Source: Lysobacter antibioticus HS124 (GTDB lineage: Bacteria; Pseudomonadota; Gammaproteobacteria; Xanthomonadales; Xanthomonadaceae). Taken from it: a stretch of DNA of 36,163 nucleotides. The notes below the pieces were generated by a model that worked only from the letters and a program-made list of their open reading frames with translations, was not told where the DNA came from and searched no databases. Position 1 is the stretch's first letter; the number at the start of each line of letters is the position of its first letter. A program made the translations under genes and the position numbers. The stretch is from assembly GCF_000336385.2 (NCBI RefSeq), contig NZ_HG424546.1, forward strand, positions 41,633 to 77,795, written 5' to 3'. Shown here piece by piece: positions 16,391 to 25,524 of this stretch.

Positions 16391-16690
16391 TTAACCTGAA
16401 AAATATTTCAGCTCAATCGCCTTGCTTCTCGTAGCCAAGGCCAGGGTCGATCTAGTGGACTCATCCAACAATTCCATGCGCAGAATCGCTTCGATCGCGC
16501 CCTCTCGCGAATCAACGTCGACTCCGATCCGCATCGAAACCGCCTTCATCAGCAAAGCGTGAGGAATGGGCTCGACGGAGCGGAGCTTTTCGATCACGCC
16601 AGCGCGACCGAGCTCGATGACCTCTATCGCCAGTTCCAGCAGAGTCGCCTCAGCCAGCCCACGCTCGCAATCACGGTCGTTACAGGCCAT
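16391..16690 (-). CDS. Small predicted helical protein, possible orphan immunity gene
   Basis: A 99-residue, mostly helical-looking protein: TLLELAIEVIELGRAGVIEKL, ALLMKAVSMRIG and EAILRMELLDESTRSTLALATRS. The first half carries two cysteines. It has no signal peptide or membrane segment. An AGG lies before the ATG but is not well placed, so expression is uncertain. The gene sits between the Sel1 protein (178 bases upstream) and the 81-residue gene, in the same orientation as the RHS gene. I do not recognise a family. The context suggests an immunity or remnant module. Confidence 0.5.
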   Translation of the reverse strand: MACNDRDCERGLAEATLLELAIEVIELGRAGVIEKLRSVEPIPHALLMKAVSMRIGVDVDSREGAIEAILRMELLDESTRSTLALATRSKAIELKYFSG

Positions 16691-16868
16691 ACGGGGGGAA
16701 CCTCATCGCACGAATGGAGTCAATTTCGGAAACGGCCGCAACCCGCTTCTCTCGCTAGGACTTCCCATGCTGCAACACCCCTTTACTTTCAAGTGACTCG
16801 AAAAAACGAGGACGCCTCACCTGTTTTGCTCATCCGATTTTTGATGTGATCATGCGGCAGCAGCGACC

Positions 16869-17237
16869 CTAGTCACCTATCGCAGGATCAGCCAATCTCG
16901 CATAAGAATTAGACTTCTCCATATCCCGCTCCAGCCCCAAGCGCCCACCGAGATAAGCGATCGACAAGTGAGCGCACGCTACTTTATTTCCGGCAGCGCA
17001 TGCGATTCGAAGCCATCTAACCGCCTCATCATTGACCCCATCCTCTGCGTAAAGCGCCGCCAAGCCACCCGCGGCCGCACTTGACCCCTGCTCAGCCGCC
17101 AGAAGGCAGTACTTGATACCTTGCTCACGGTCGCCAGACGCCAAGAAGTACTCGGCGACATCCAATGAAGAACTGGCACTTCCGCCCTCACTTTTGGTGA
17201 GCGCCTGCGCAAGCTCGTCTTCCGAGAATATGGCCAT
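16869..17237 (-). CDS. Sel1-like repeat protein coupled to the RHS gene, candidate immunity protein
   Basis: A 122-residue protein with two to three Sel1/TPR-like helical repeats: EYFLASGDREQGIKYCLLAAEQGSSAAAGGLAALYAED, then EAVRWLRIACAAGNKVACAHLSIAYLGGRLG. Such repeats bind proteins. The ATG at 17237-17235 shares its A with the final base of the RHS stop codon (TGATG), so the two are translationally coupled. GTG at 17240 is an alternative start three bases earlier. No signal peptide is present, so it stays in the cytoplasm. A gene coupled to the 3' end of an RHS gene is the usual place for an immunity protein. That function is inferred. Confidence 0.75.
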   Translation of the reverse strand: MAIFSEDELAQALTKSEGGSASSSLDVAEYFLASGDREQGIKYCLLAAEQGSSAAAGGLAALYAEDGVNDEAVRWLRIACAAGNKVACAHLSIAYLGGRLGLERDMEKSNSYARLADPAIGD

Positions 17238-20200
17238 CACAATCGCCTTGGGCCTAACTCATAGAACCATACATCTTCAATCATTGCGTACCCAAGTGGA
17301 ACGCAGGTTTCGTTCCATTCACGTGCCGATGCGTTCCACGCTCTTTGTTCAAAAATCAGCTCACTGCTAACAAGACCTCGAATTTTCTCAAAGCCAATCT
17401 GCGCATCGATTTTAAAATGAAGCGCCATCAAAATCGCTCGTCTCTTCATGCAATCGTTATCGGGGCATTCACCGCCTGAAGACCTCACCCCAGGGAACTT
17501 GATTACGTTAGGCCCATAGTAATCATCATCGCCAGTGCCGTTCCCGCTTTGCGCGTAACCGGGACCTATTGGTGATAGTGGCCCGCGTACGGGCGGCGAC
17601 AGCAGTCCTCCTCGCCCCGGCACAACAATCACTTGAAGGCCCTTAGGATCCAGATTCGATAAGGGGTTAGCCGCCACATACAAATAAGTGCTCATGCCCC
17701 CATGCAGCCCTATTGGGTCGCTCTCGATGTATCTTCCGTTACCCGCCTCGTAGTCTCGAAAGTAGTTGTACATCAACCCCGTTACTACATCATTTTGCTG
17801 CCCAGCAAACCGCATATCGAACATAAACGCAGCACCATCCTGGTCCGGATCCTGGTTTGGAGCATCGTTACCGAAAGCTTCGCCCTTAGCGTTCCAGCTC
17901 CAGACCCCAACATTACGGGCCACATCGACCACCGCGCGCGGCGTACCCAGGTGGTCGGGTTGGACGTAGTGCAGCTTCTGCGCAGCGCCAGCGCCCGCCA
18001 GGACACCAACAGGTGCCTCGTCCAGCCACACCGGTTGCTGTTTCGTTTCACCGCTGGCGCCATAGTCGCCGATCCAATGCCCTGCTTCGTCATATAGCGT
18101 ATAGACCGCAACCGGGCCACTAGCACCGTTAATCGCAGCGACACGCTCACCCTTAGCGTTGTAGCGATAGCTGCGCGCGACCACGCCCCCCAACTTGACC
18201 TGACTCATCCGGTCGTTGGCGTTGTAAACGAACTCCTTCGCCGCACCGCCGATGCTGGTGGTATTGCCGACCGCGTCGTAACCGCGGGCGATGCCGCCCA
18301 CGTCGGTCAGACGATGACTGGTGGCCGGATAGGTGTACGTCGTGGTCGTGCCCGCACGCAGCAGGCTGGTTCGATTGCCGGTGGCGTCATAACCGTAGGT
18401 CTCCAGCGGCGTGCCGGTGGGGCCGTCGCGGGTGATCTTCAGCCGGCCCAGGGCGTCGTAGTCGTACTTGGCCAGGAACGCGCTCTGCAGGCCGTCCTTG
18501 AGTTCGGTCAGTTCGCCGACTTCGTTGTAGCCGTAGCCCAGCGACAGGCCGCCGGCGGCCGGATCGAAGATCGTCTTGGCGCGGTAGTCGAGATCGTAGG
18601 TCCGGCTCAGGCTGCGGCCGTTGCCGTAGGTCCAGCCGGTGGCCGGGCCGAACGGCAGGTAGCCGACGTTGTTCAGCAGCACGCTGCGCACGCCGCCGGC
18701 CGGGGTCACGCCGATCTCGACGATGCGGCCCTGGGCGTCGCGCACGTAGTCGGCGACTGCGCCGTCCGGGTAGGTCAGCGCGCTCAGTTCGCCGGCCGGG
18801 GTGTAGGCGTAGCGCAGGGTGAAGGACTGGGCGTCGACCGACTGCACCTTGCGCACCACCCGGCCGAAGCGGTCGTAGCAGTACTTCAGCTCGGTGCCTT
18901 CGGTGCGCATCGCGGTGACCCGGCCGACGGCGAAGGTTTCGCCGGCGGCGCAGGCGGCGTTGACCGTGTCGTAGTCGTATTCGACGTCGTTGCTGCCCGA
19001 GCCATAGGACACCGTCTTCGGCCGGCCCAGCGCATCGTAAGTGTAGGTATGCGGGTTGGCGTCGTTGGCGTCCTGCTTGGTCGCCACCTGGCCGGCGGCA
19101 TTGAAGGTGCGGGTGGTGACGCCGGTGTCCGGGCTCGACAGCTGGACCTGGTCGCCGAAGCCGTTGTAGCCGTAGGTCGTGTTCAAACCCTTCGGGTCGT
19201 TGACCTGGGTCAGGCGATCGAGGGCGTCGTACTGATACTCGATCTTGGCGTTGATGCCGCCGACGTCCTGCAAGGTCTTGGCCAGGCGGTTGAGCGGGTC
19301 GTAGTCGTTGTCGGTCTTGCGGTTCAGCGCGTCGATGGTCAGGTCGGCGTTGCCGGCCGCGTCGTAAGTGAACGCGGTCGGGTGGCCGTCCGCGGTCTTG
19401 GCGGTCTTGAGCTGGCCGAGCTGGTTGTAGATCCGCGACAGGGTGCGCTTGAGCGCGCCGTTGGCGTCGCGGGTGTCTTCCTGGGTGCGGTTGCCGGCGG
19501 CATCGACGGTGTAGTGGATGCGGTTGCCGGCGTTGTCGTAGATATCGCTCAGCCGGTGCGCCGCGTCGTAGTCGTAGCGGACGAAGGCGCCGTCGGGCTG
19601 GATCACCTTCTTGACTTGGCCGATCAGGTCGTACTCGTAGCGGGTGATCACGTCGTCGGCTTCGGACGCCGCGTTGGTACCGCGCACCTTGCTGGCCTTG
19701 AGCCAGCCGCGCGGGTAGTACTCCAGATCGGTGACCACGCCGTTGGCGTCCTTGCTCGACAGCAGGCGGCCGCTGGCGTCGTAGCGCAGGTACTCGGTGA
19801 CGTGGCCGAGCGCGTCGGCGACCTTCCACAGGTCGCCCTTGCGGTAGGCGCAGCTCGCCGGCGCGGTGGCGCAGGCCGGATCGTCGCTGGCGTAGTAGGT
19901 GTAGCTGGCGATGTCGGCCACGTCGCTGCGCGGGCCGTCGACCGACTTGAGCAGACCGACGATCGGGCAGGTCCCGGCGGCCACATCCGCCGCTTCGCAG
20001 TAGCTGGTCGTGGTGGTGCGCTCGGCGTTGGTGGCCGGGTCGACCTGGGTCGTGCTCAGGCGCTGGCCGCGGTCGTTATAGGTCCACTTGGTCTTGGCGA
20101 CCAGGACGTTGGCGTTGTTGAGGGTTCGGCGCTCGGTCGGCTGGGTGTAGCCGGGGTTCCAGTCGGTCTGGATCGTGCGGGTGACCGGGGTGACGCCCTT

Positions 20201-22066
20201 TCCGGAGGTGCGGCCCTCGATGCGCACGGTTTCCTGGAATGCATCGTGCTCGTAATCGGTGCGGTAGCTGCGCTCGTTCTGGCGCGACGAGATACGATTG
20301 TTCAGGTATTGCGCCGTAGAAGTGCCGGCATTCGAACCATCCGTAGCCGACAACGCGATGCGAGTCGGCTGACGGAACGCTTCCGAGGAGAAGTCGTATG
20401 TCTTGCTCGAACCGGTCGGCAGTGTGACCGTCACCGAGCCCGAGCTGTTGTAGGTATGGGTGACCTTGCCGGCCCCAAGCGCATGGTCGCTGATGGTGGT
20501 CCGACCCAGCTCGTCGTAGCTGTAAGTGGCATAACGTTGCCCGGCTTCGTCAATGACGCCGGTGAGCTTGTTGCCCCATAGGGCCGGGTCGCAGCCAGCG
20601 ATCGCCTGTCCCGCGGCATTGCGGCAGACCCGGTCACTTTCCCCGTATAGATATTCCATGCCCTCACCGGCCACGGCGCCGCCCTTGCTGGCGTGGGTCA
20701 AGCGGCCAGAGGTGTCGTAGGCATACTCCACCAACCAGGCGCCTGCACTGCCGATGCGAGAGAGGCGCAAACCATCGTCGCCCGGCTTGGCGGCAAGGAC
20801 TGCCGCATACTGGAAGTTCAGCTCGCGGCCGGACGGACTGCGCACGCGCAGCAGCTTGCCTGCAGCGAGGCAGCTGCCCGCCTGCACATCGGCCTGGGTG
20901 CAGTAGTCCAGGCGGTATAACCGCCCGCCGACTTCGTAGGCGCTGAGCCGACCGGAATCGTCGAACCACTCCAGCGAAGAGAAGGTCGACAGACGCCAGC
21001 GCCCCTTGTCCGTAGCTACCGCATCGGGCTCGCGGATCATGATTACGCCGGGGCGATTGACCGAGCGATAGGAAGTGTCGCTTACCTTGCCCATCAGCTC
21101 GTAGTAGCCATCGGAGCGCAGCAAGGTGTTGGGCAGCCCCTGGCGCAGGATCACTCGCGCCGAATACGAATGCGCCCAATGATCGGTCAGCCCAGAACCC
21201 AACTCGAAGTCCCCGACCGAGTTATAGGTCCTGGTGAACGCCTGGCCCTCCCAATCGAAATCTTCCTCGCGATACTCCTTGTTGCCGGTGGCCGCGACCA
21301 CGGGGTTGCCATCCTTGCAACAGGAATCGAATTGCTTGGACCGCACAACGATCTGCGCATATACGTCGTTGAAACAGACGTTAGGCCAGTTGACGCCCGG
21401 ATTCGGCCATCCCGCGTAGAACAGCACCGGGCACTCGTACCAGTCGCGACGAGCGAAATGCCACTGATGAGTCACCGACGGTGTCGGGTTGATGATCAGA
21501 AAACGCGCGTTGGCGTCGTTCGGCGAATAGTTTCGCGTCTGAAACAAGAACCGGCCTTCCGGCCCCCAACCGGCCGGAGTACCCTCGTAGTACGAGCCCG
21601 TGAACTGGCCCGGCGGCGGCGGCGTGGAATAGAGGCTCGATTTGTAGACGTCGACTTCCATCGCCTCCTCGTCCTTGCACCAGATCTCGCCGTTCGGCGC
21701 TGTCTCGCCACCGATCGAGTCTTCAGAACTGCACCCACGCGCACGAGCACCGGCGGTCGACGCTCTGTAAAAATCGCCCACGTATGTCGGCGCACGCGGT
21801 TTGACCCTGTAATCCCGGTTGTAGACGCCTTCAGCCATCGCCCATTCAGCGTTCTTCTCGAGGAACGCGTTTCCGCGCGGCGTCGCCGGTTCGGTGCGGA
21901 TATAGCTTTCAGCCTCGCTGAGCGTGTTGAAACACATGCGCTCTTGCGCCGGCATATAGCGCGTAGCGCAGTACTCATCGGCAGCGCGCGCCCCTCCCGG
22001 CACCAGCCAAGCGGCCAGCAGCAAGGAAACCAAGGCGGACAAACGAAGGGCGAAGCTGGCAGGCAT
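17237..22066 (-). CDS. Secreted RHS/YD-repeat protein with unrecognised C-terminal tail
   Basis: A 1609-residue protein. Residues 1-28 are a Sec signal peptide (hydrophobic core ending GGARA, cut before ADEYC). Residues about 29-250 are a Cys-rich N-terminal domain. From about 253 (NPVVAATGNKEYREEDF) to about 1478 run dozens of YD repeats such as YDALGRL and YDAAGN that build a closed cocoon. The core ends in the conserved YIESDPIGLHGG...NLDPKG. The last 131 residues diverge and carry GECPDNDCMKRRAILMALHF; I recognise no toxin domain there. The start at 22066 is preceded by GGAAG. No PAAR, VgrG or T6SS gene is near, so export is probably by Sec. The tail is encoded by visibly less GC-rich DNA. 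Confidence 0.88.
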   Translation of the reverse strand: MPASFALRLSALVSLLLAAWLVPGGARAADEYCATRYMPAQERMCFNTLSEAESYIRTEPATPRGNAFLEKNAEWAMAEGVYNRDYRVKPRAPTYVGDFYRASTAGARARGCSSEDSIGGETAPNGEIWCKDEEAMEVDVYKSSLYSTPPPPGQFTGSYYEGTPAGWGPEGRFLFQTRNYSPNDANARFLIINPTPSVTHQWHFARRDWYECPVLFYAGWPNPGVNWPNVCFNDVYAQIVVRSKQFDSCCKDGNPVVAATGNKEYREEDFDWEGQAFTRTYNSVGDFELGSGLTDHWAHSYSARVILRQGLPNTLLRSDGYYELMGKVSDTSYRSVNRPGVIMIREPDAVATDKGRWRLSTFSSLEWFDDSGRLSAYEVGGRLYRLDYCTQADVQAGSCLAAGKLLRVRSPSGRELNFQYAAVLAAKPGDDGLRLSRIGSAGAWLVEYAYDTSGRLTHASKGGAVAGEGMEYLYGESDRVCRNAAGQAIAGCDPALWGNKLTGVIDEAGQRYATYSYDELGRTTISDHALGAGKVTHTYNSSGSVTVTLPTGSSKTYDFSSEAFRQPTRIALSATDGSNAGTSTAQYLNNRISSRQNERSYRTDYEHDAFQETVRIEGRTSGKGVTPVTRTIQTDWNPGYTQPTERRTLNNANVLVAKTKWTYNDRGQRLSTTQVDPATNAERTTTTSYCEAADVAAGTCPIVGLLKSVDGPRSDVADIASYTYYASDDPACATAPASCAYRKGDLWKVADALGHVTEYLRYDASGRLLSSKDANGVVTDLEYYPRGWLKASKVRGTNAASEADDVITRYEYDLIGQVKKVIQPDGAFVRYDYDAAHRLSDIYDNAGNRIHYTVDAAGNRTQEDTRDANGALKRTLSRIYNQLGQLKTAKTADGHPTAFTYDAAGNADLTIDALNRKTDNDYDPLNRLAKTLQDVGGINAKIEYQYDALDRLTQVNDPKGLNTTYGYNGFGDQVQLSSPDTGVTTRTFNAAGQVATKQDANDANPHTYTYDALGRPKTVSYGSGSNDVEYDYDTVNAACAAGETFAVGRVTAMRTEGTELKYCYDRFGRVVRKVQSVDAQSFTLRYAYTPAGELSALTYPDGAVADYVRDAQGRIVEIGVTPAGGVRSVLLNNVGYLPFGPATGWTYGNGRSLSRTYDLDYRAKTIFDPAAGGLSLGYGYNEVGELTELKDGLQSAFLAKYDYDALGRLKITRDGPTGTPLETYGYDATGNRTSLLRAGTTTTYTYPATSHRLTDVGGIARGYDAVGNTTSIGGAAKEFVYNANDRMSQVKLGGVVARSYRYNAKGERVAAINGASGPVAVYTLYDEAGHWIGDYGASGETKQQPVWLDEAPVGVLAGAGAAQKLHYVQPDHLGTPRAVVDVARNVGVWSWNAKGEAFGNDAPNQDPDQDGAAFMFDMRFAGQQNDVVTGLMYNYFRDYEAGNGRYIESDPIGLHGGMSTYLYVAANPLSNLDPKGLQVIVVPGRGGLLSPPVRGPLSPIGPGYAQSGNGTGDDDYYGPNVIKFPGVRSSGGECPDNDCMKRRAILMALHFKIDAQIGFEKIRGLVSSELIFEQRAWNASAREWNETCVPLGYAMIEDVWFYELGPRRL

Positions 22067-22295
22067 GACGTTGTTCTTCCGATGAAAGCGCCGCGGCAGC
22101 GGCCGGACATCCTGGGTCCTGTGCGTACGATGGCGAGGTGCCGGCGTCGACGAACGGGCGACCGGAGGGGACGGGTCCCGCGGCGATGATCGATGACGGC
22201 CGTCGCAAAAATTAAGACACCGTAGGCACTTTTCGCTAGTCACATTTCGTCGACAGATCCGGCCCAACTCGGCACACAACGGTCGGCGCGCAAAG
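22067..22295 (-). promoter_or_regulatory. Upstream region of the RHS gene
   Basis: This stretch between the RHS start and the pilU terminator holds no gene. An AT-rich patch at about 22205-22250, unusual in this DNA, is the likeliest promoter site. No clear -35/-10 pair could be fixed. Confidence 0.3.
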
Positions 22296-22319
22296 AAAAA
22301 CCCGGCCGAAGCCGGGTTT
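22296..22319 (-). terminator. pilU: Rho-independent terminator of pilT-pilU
   Basis: On the minus strand AAACCCGGC-TTCG-GCCGGGTTT forms a nine-base stem with a stable TTCG tetraloop, and the run continues as TTTTTCTTT. It lies about 27 bases past the pilU stop codon. Confidence 0.88.
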
Positions 22320-22346
22320 CCCGTTCCTGACGATACTGCCGATACC

Positions 22347-23516
22347 TTAACGCACTTCGGCCACTTCGACGCCATCCAAACCCTGCGACAAGGTCCGCGC
22401 ATCGCCGCCCTGGGCCAGCTTGATCCGCAGGCGCACTTCGTTCTGCGAGTCGGCGTAGCGCAGCGCGTCCTCGTAGCTGATCTCGCCGGCCTGGTACAGC
22501 TCGAACAGGCTCTGGTCGAAGGTCTTCATGCCCAACTGCACGGAGTCCTTCATCAGTTCCTTGAGCTTGTGGATCTCGCCGTCACGGATGTAGTCCTGGG
22601 CCAGCGGGGTGCCGAGCAGGATTTCCATCGCCACGCGCCGGCCCTTGCCGTCCGGAGTCGGGATCAGCTGCTGCGCGACCACGCCCTTGAGGTTCAGCGA
22701 CAGGTCCATCAGCAACTGGCCGCGACGGTCTTCGGGGAAGAAGTTGATGATGCGGTCCATCGCCTGGTTGGCGTTGTTGGCGTGCAGGGTGCACAGCACG
22801 AGGTGGCCGGTTTCGGCGAAGGCGATGGCGTGGTCCATGCCCTCGCGGGTACGCACCTCGCCGATCATGATCACGTCCGGCGCCTGGCGCAGGGTGTTCT
22901 TCAGCGCCGCGTCCCAGCTGTCGGTGTCGATGCCGACTTCGCGCTGGGTGATGATGCAGCCCTCGTGGCGGTGCACGAATTCGATCGGGTCTTCGATGGT
23001 GATGATGTGTCCGGTCGAATTCTGGTTGCGGTAGCCGATCATCGCCGCCAGCGAAGTCGACTTGCCGGTACCGGTGGCGCCGACGAAGATGATGATGCCG
23101 CGCTTGGTCATCGCCAGCGTCTTGATGATCGGCGGCAGGTTCAGCTCTTCGACGGTCGGGATCTTGGTTTCGATCCGGCGCAGCACCATGCCGACCTGGT
23201 TGCGCTGATAGAAGCAGCTGACGCGGAAGCGGCCGACGCCGGTCACGCCGATGGCGAAGTTGCACTCGTGGGTTTTTTCGAACTCTTCGCGCTGCTGCGG
23301 ATTCATCACGTTCAGCACGAGATCGCGGCTCTGCTGCGGCGTCAGCGGGTTCTGGGTGATCGGGCTGATCTTGCCGTGCACCTTCATCGACGGCGGCATG
23401 CCGGCGGTGATGAACAAGTCCGAGGCGCGCTGGTGCGCCATCAGCTTGAGGAAGGAGGTGAAGTCGATGGCGCCGGTCGCAGGGCTGGCCGGAGCGTTGG
23501 GTGCGGGGTTGTTCAT
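22347..23516 (-). CDS. pilU: Type IV pilus retraction ATPase PilU
   Basis: A 389-residue PilT/PilU-family hexameric ATPase that assists PilT in type IV pilus retraction and twitching. Walker A is GATGTGKST at 146-154. The Asp box is HIITIEDPIEFVH, Walker B is DVIMIGEVRTREG, and the His box is TGHLVLCTLHANN. It lacks the AIRNLIRE motif seen in PilT, and the C-terminus is longer, as usual for PilU. GGAGG lies about seven bases before the ATG at 23516. It follows pilT after 118 bases that contain a strong hairpin, so the two are probably co-transcribed with reduced read-through. A terminator follows. Confidence 0.93.
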   Translation of the reverse strand: MNNPAPNAPASPATGAIDFTSFLKLMAHQRASDLFITAGMPPSMKVHGKISPITQNPLTPQQSRDLVLNVMNPQQREEFEKTHECNFAIGVTGVGRFRVSCFYQRNQVGMVLRRIETKIPTVEELNLPPIIKTLAMTKRGIIIFVGATGTGKSTSLAAMIGYRNQNSTGHIITIEDPIEFVHRHEGCIITQREVGIDTDSWDAALKNTLRQAPDVIMIGEVRTREGMDHAIAFAETGHLVLCTLHANNANQAMDRIINFFPEDRRGQLLMDLSLNLKGVVAQQLIPTPDGKGRRVAMEILLGTPLAQDYIRDGEIHKLKELMKDSVQLGMKTFDQSLFELYQAGEISYEDALRYADSQNEVRLRIKLAQGGDARTLSQGLDGVEVAEVR

Positions 23517-23598
23517 GTGACGACCTCCTCGGGAGGTGTAAAGCCGTGAAGAATTCGTGGGTGCCGGCCTTGGCGGGTCGCGTCCTGCCGATCGCGGC

Positions 23599-23627
23599 GG
23601 CCGGCGGCGCGAACGGCGCCGCCGGCC
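23599..23627 (-). terminator. Strong hairpin between pilT and pilU
   Basis: GGCCGGCGGCGC and GCGCCGCCGGCC form a perfect 12-base stem with a five-base loop, starting eight bases after the pilT stop. There is no T-run, so it is more likely an mRNA-stabilising or partial attenuating structure than a full terminator. Confidence 0.55.
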
Positions 23628-23634
23628 TGCGCGG

Positions 23635-24672
23635 TCATTCGAACAAGCGCTTGTCCTTGGCGTACTCGCGCGCCTGCGGGCGCAGGATCATGCCGCGCTT
23701 GACCAAGTCCTGCAGATGCTGGTCGAGGGTCATCATGCCGTAGGCCTGGCCGGTCTGGATCGCCGAGTACATCTGCGCGACCTTGTCCTCGCGGATCAGG
23801 TTGCGGATGGCCGGGATGCCGACCATGATTTCCCAGGCCGCGGTACGGCCGCCGCCGACCTTCTTCAGCAGCGCCTGCGAGATCACCGCGCGCAGCGATT
23901 CGGACAGCATCGAACGCACCATCGGCTTTTCGCCCGAGGGGAACACGTCGATGATGCGGTCGATGGTCTTGGCCGCCGAGGACGTGTGCAGGGTGCCGAA
24001 CACCAGGTGGCCGGTTTCCGCGGCGGTCAGCGCCAGGCGGATGGTCTCCAGGTCGCGCAACTCGCCGACCAGGATGTAGTCGGGGTCTTCGCGCAGCGCC
24101 GAGCGCAAGGCCTCGTTGAAGCCGTGGGTGTCGCGGTGGACCTCGCGCTGATTGATCAGGCACTTCTGCGAGGTGTGCACGAATTCGATCGGGTCCTCGA
24201 CCGAGAGGATGTGCGCGTACTCGTTCTTGTTGATGTGGTCGATCATCGCCGCGAGCGTGGTCGACTTGCCCGAGCCGGTCGGCCCGGTCACCAGGATCAG
24301 GCCCTGCGGTTGTTCGATCAGCTGGCGGAAGATCGGCGGGCAGCCCAGGTCTTCCAGGCTCAGCACTTCCGAAGGAATGGTACGGAACACCGCGCCGGCG
24401 CCGCGGTTCTGATTGAAGGCATTGACGCGGAAGCGCGCCAGGCCCGGGATCTCGAACGAGAAGTCGACCTCGAGGAATTCTTCGAAGTCGCGACGCTGCT
24501 TGTCCGACATGATGTCGTAGACCAGCGCGTGGACCTGCTTGTGGTCCAGGGCCGGGATGTTGATCCGGCGCACGTCGCCGTCGACCCGGATCATCGGCGG
24601 CAGGCCCGCCGACAGATGCAAGTCGGATGCTTTGTTCTTGACCGAAAACGCCAGAAGTTCGGCGATATCCAT
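23635..24672 (-). CDS. pilT: Type IV pilus retraction ATPase PilT
   Basis: A 345-residue protein, the usual PilT length. It powers pilus disassembly and retraction at the inner membrane. Walker A is GPTGSGKST at 130-138, the Asp box LSVEDPIEFVH, Walker B DYILVGELRDLET and the His box TGHLVFGTLHTSS. The PilT-specific AIRNLIREDKVAQM is present near the C-terminus. GGGGAG lies before the ATG at 24672. The frame stays open much further upstream, but that part is antisense to yggS and not part of the gene. It is divergent from yggS, an arrangement conserved in Pseudomonas and xanthomonads. Confidence 0.95.
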   Translation of the reverse strand: MDIAELLAFSVKNKASDLHLSAGLPPMIRVDGDVRRINIPALDHKQVHALVYDIMSDKQRRDFEEFLEVDFSFEIPGLARFRVNAFNQNRGAGAVFRTIPSEVLSLEDLGCPPIFRQLIEQPQGLILVTGPTGSGKSTTLAAMIDHINKNEYAHILSVEDPIEFVHTSQKCLINQREVHRDTHGFNEALRSALREDPDYILVGELRDLETIRLALTAAETGHLVFGTLHTSSAAKTIDRIIDVFPSGEKPMVRSMLSESLRAVISQALLKKVGGGRTAAWEIMVGIPAIRNLIREDKVAQMYSAIQTGQAYGMMTLDQHLQDLVKRGMILRPQAREYAKDKRLFE

Positions 24673-24831
24673 GAGTGCTCCCCGCACTGCAGCGACCCGT
24701 TTGGCGGATCGGTGAAAAGCCAGCCCCAGGGGCCCGATTGCAACTTCGAGCTGGAACCGGACCACCCCTGAGAGGCAGTATAGCCCTCCAACGGCGTCAT
24801 CGATCCAGCCCTTTCGAAACAGGAACCCCAC
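24673..24831. promoter_or_regulatory. Divergent pilT/yggS promoter region
   Basis: This 159-base gap must hold promoters for both pilT and yggS. It contains the pilT ribosome binding site GGGGAG and, on the other side, AGGAA before the yggS GTG. No specific -35/-10 pair was fixed. Confidence 0.5.
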
Positions 24832-25524
24832 GTGCACGAGCACGTACTGCACGACATCTTGCAACAGTTGGCGCGAGCGGCGCATGACGCCGGCCGGCCG
24901 GTACCTCGATTGCTTGCGGTCAGTAAGACCCAGGGTGAGACGGCGGTCGCGAATCTGGCCCGGCAGGGACAGGTCGCGTTCGGCGAGAACTACGTCCAGG
25001 AAGCCCTGGCCAAGCAAGCGGCCCTGGCCGCCAGCGCCCCCGACCTGCGCCTGGAGTGGCACCTGATCGGGCACCTGCAGTCGAACAAGGCCGCCGACGC
25101 CGCCGCGCATTTCGACTGGGTGCATACGGTGGACCGCCCCAAGCTGGTGGCCGCGCTGGCGCGCCATCGCAGTGTCGAACAGGCGCCCCTTAGCGTGCTG
25201 ATCCAGGTCAATATCGACGACGAAGCCAGCAAACACGGCTGTCGGCCGGACGACGTGCCGGCGCTGGCGGAAGCGATCGCGGCGCAACCGGCGCTGCGCT
25301 TGCGCGGGCTGATGGTGATCCCGACCCCGCATCCGGATCCGGAACAGCGGCGTCCGGCGTTCCGCCGCAGCAAGGCGCTGTTCGATTCGCTCACCCACGC
25401 TCACCGCGACATCGACACGCTGTCGATGGGCATGAGCGACGACTTCGCGGTCGCCATCGCCGAGGGCGCGACCCTGGTGCGGATCGGCACGGCCCTGTTC
25501 GGCGCGCGGCCGCGGCCGGCCTGA
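24832..25524 (+). CDS. yggS: YggS/PLPBP family pyridoxal phosphate homeostasis protein
   Basis: A 230-residue single-domain TIM-barrel protein that binds pyridoxal phosphate and buffers vitamin B6 and amino-acid metabolism, without known catalysis. The PLP lysine is Lys32 in LLAVSKTQ. Family blocks FGENYVQEALAKQ, EWHLIGHLQSNK, LIQVNIDDEASKHG, LRGLMVIP and the phosphate loop LSMGMSDDF...VRIGTALFG are intact. The start is GTG 24832 with AGGAA about eight bases before. yggS is followed by proC, as in many Gammaproteobacteria. After the stop lies a GC-rich stretch with several short inverted repeats (GGCCGCGGCC) but no T-run. Confidence 0.93.
   Translation: MHEHVLHDILQQLARAAHDAGRPVPRLLAVSKTQGETAVANLARQGQVAFGENYVQEALAKQAALAASAPDLRLEWHLIGHLQSNKAADAAAHFDWVHTVDRPKLVAALARHRSVEQAPLSVLIQVNIDDEASKHGCRPDDVPALAEAIAAQPALRLRGLMVIPTPHPDPEQRRPAFRRSKALFDSLTHAHRDIDTLSMGMSDDFAVAIAEGATLVRIGTALFGARPRPA

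Noticed and set aside
24673-25404. N-terminal extension of pilT by about 240 residues
   Set aside because: It is antisense to yggS, PilT has a standard 345-residue length, and a ribosome binding site precedes the ATG at 24672.
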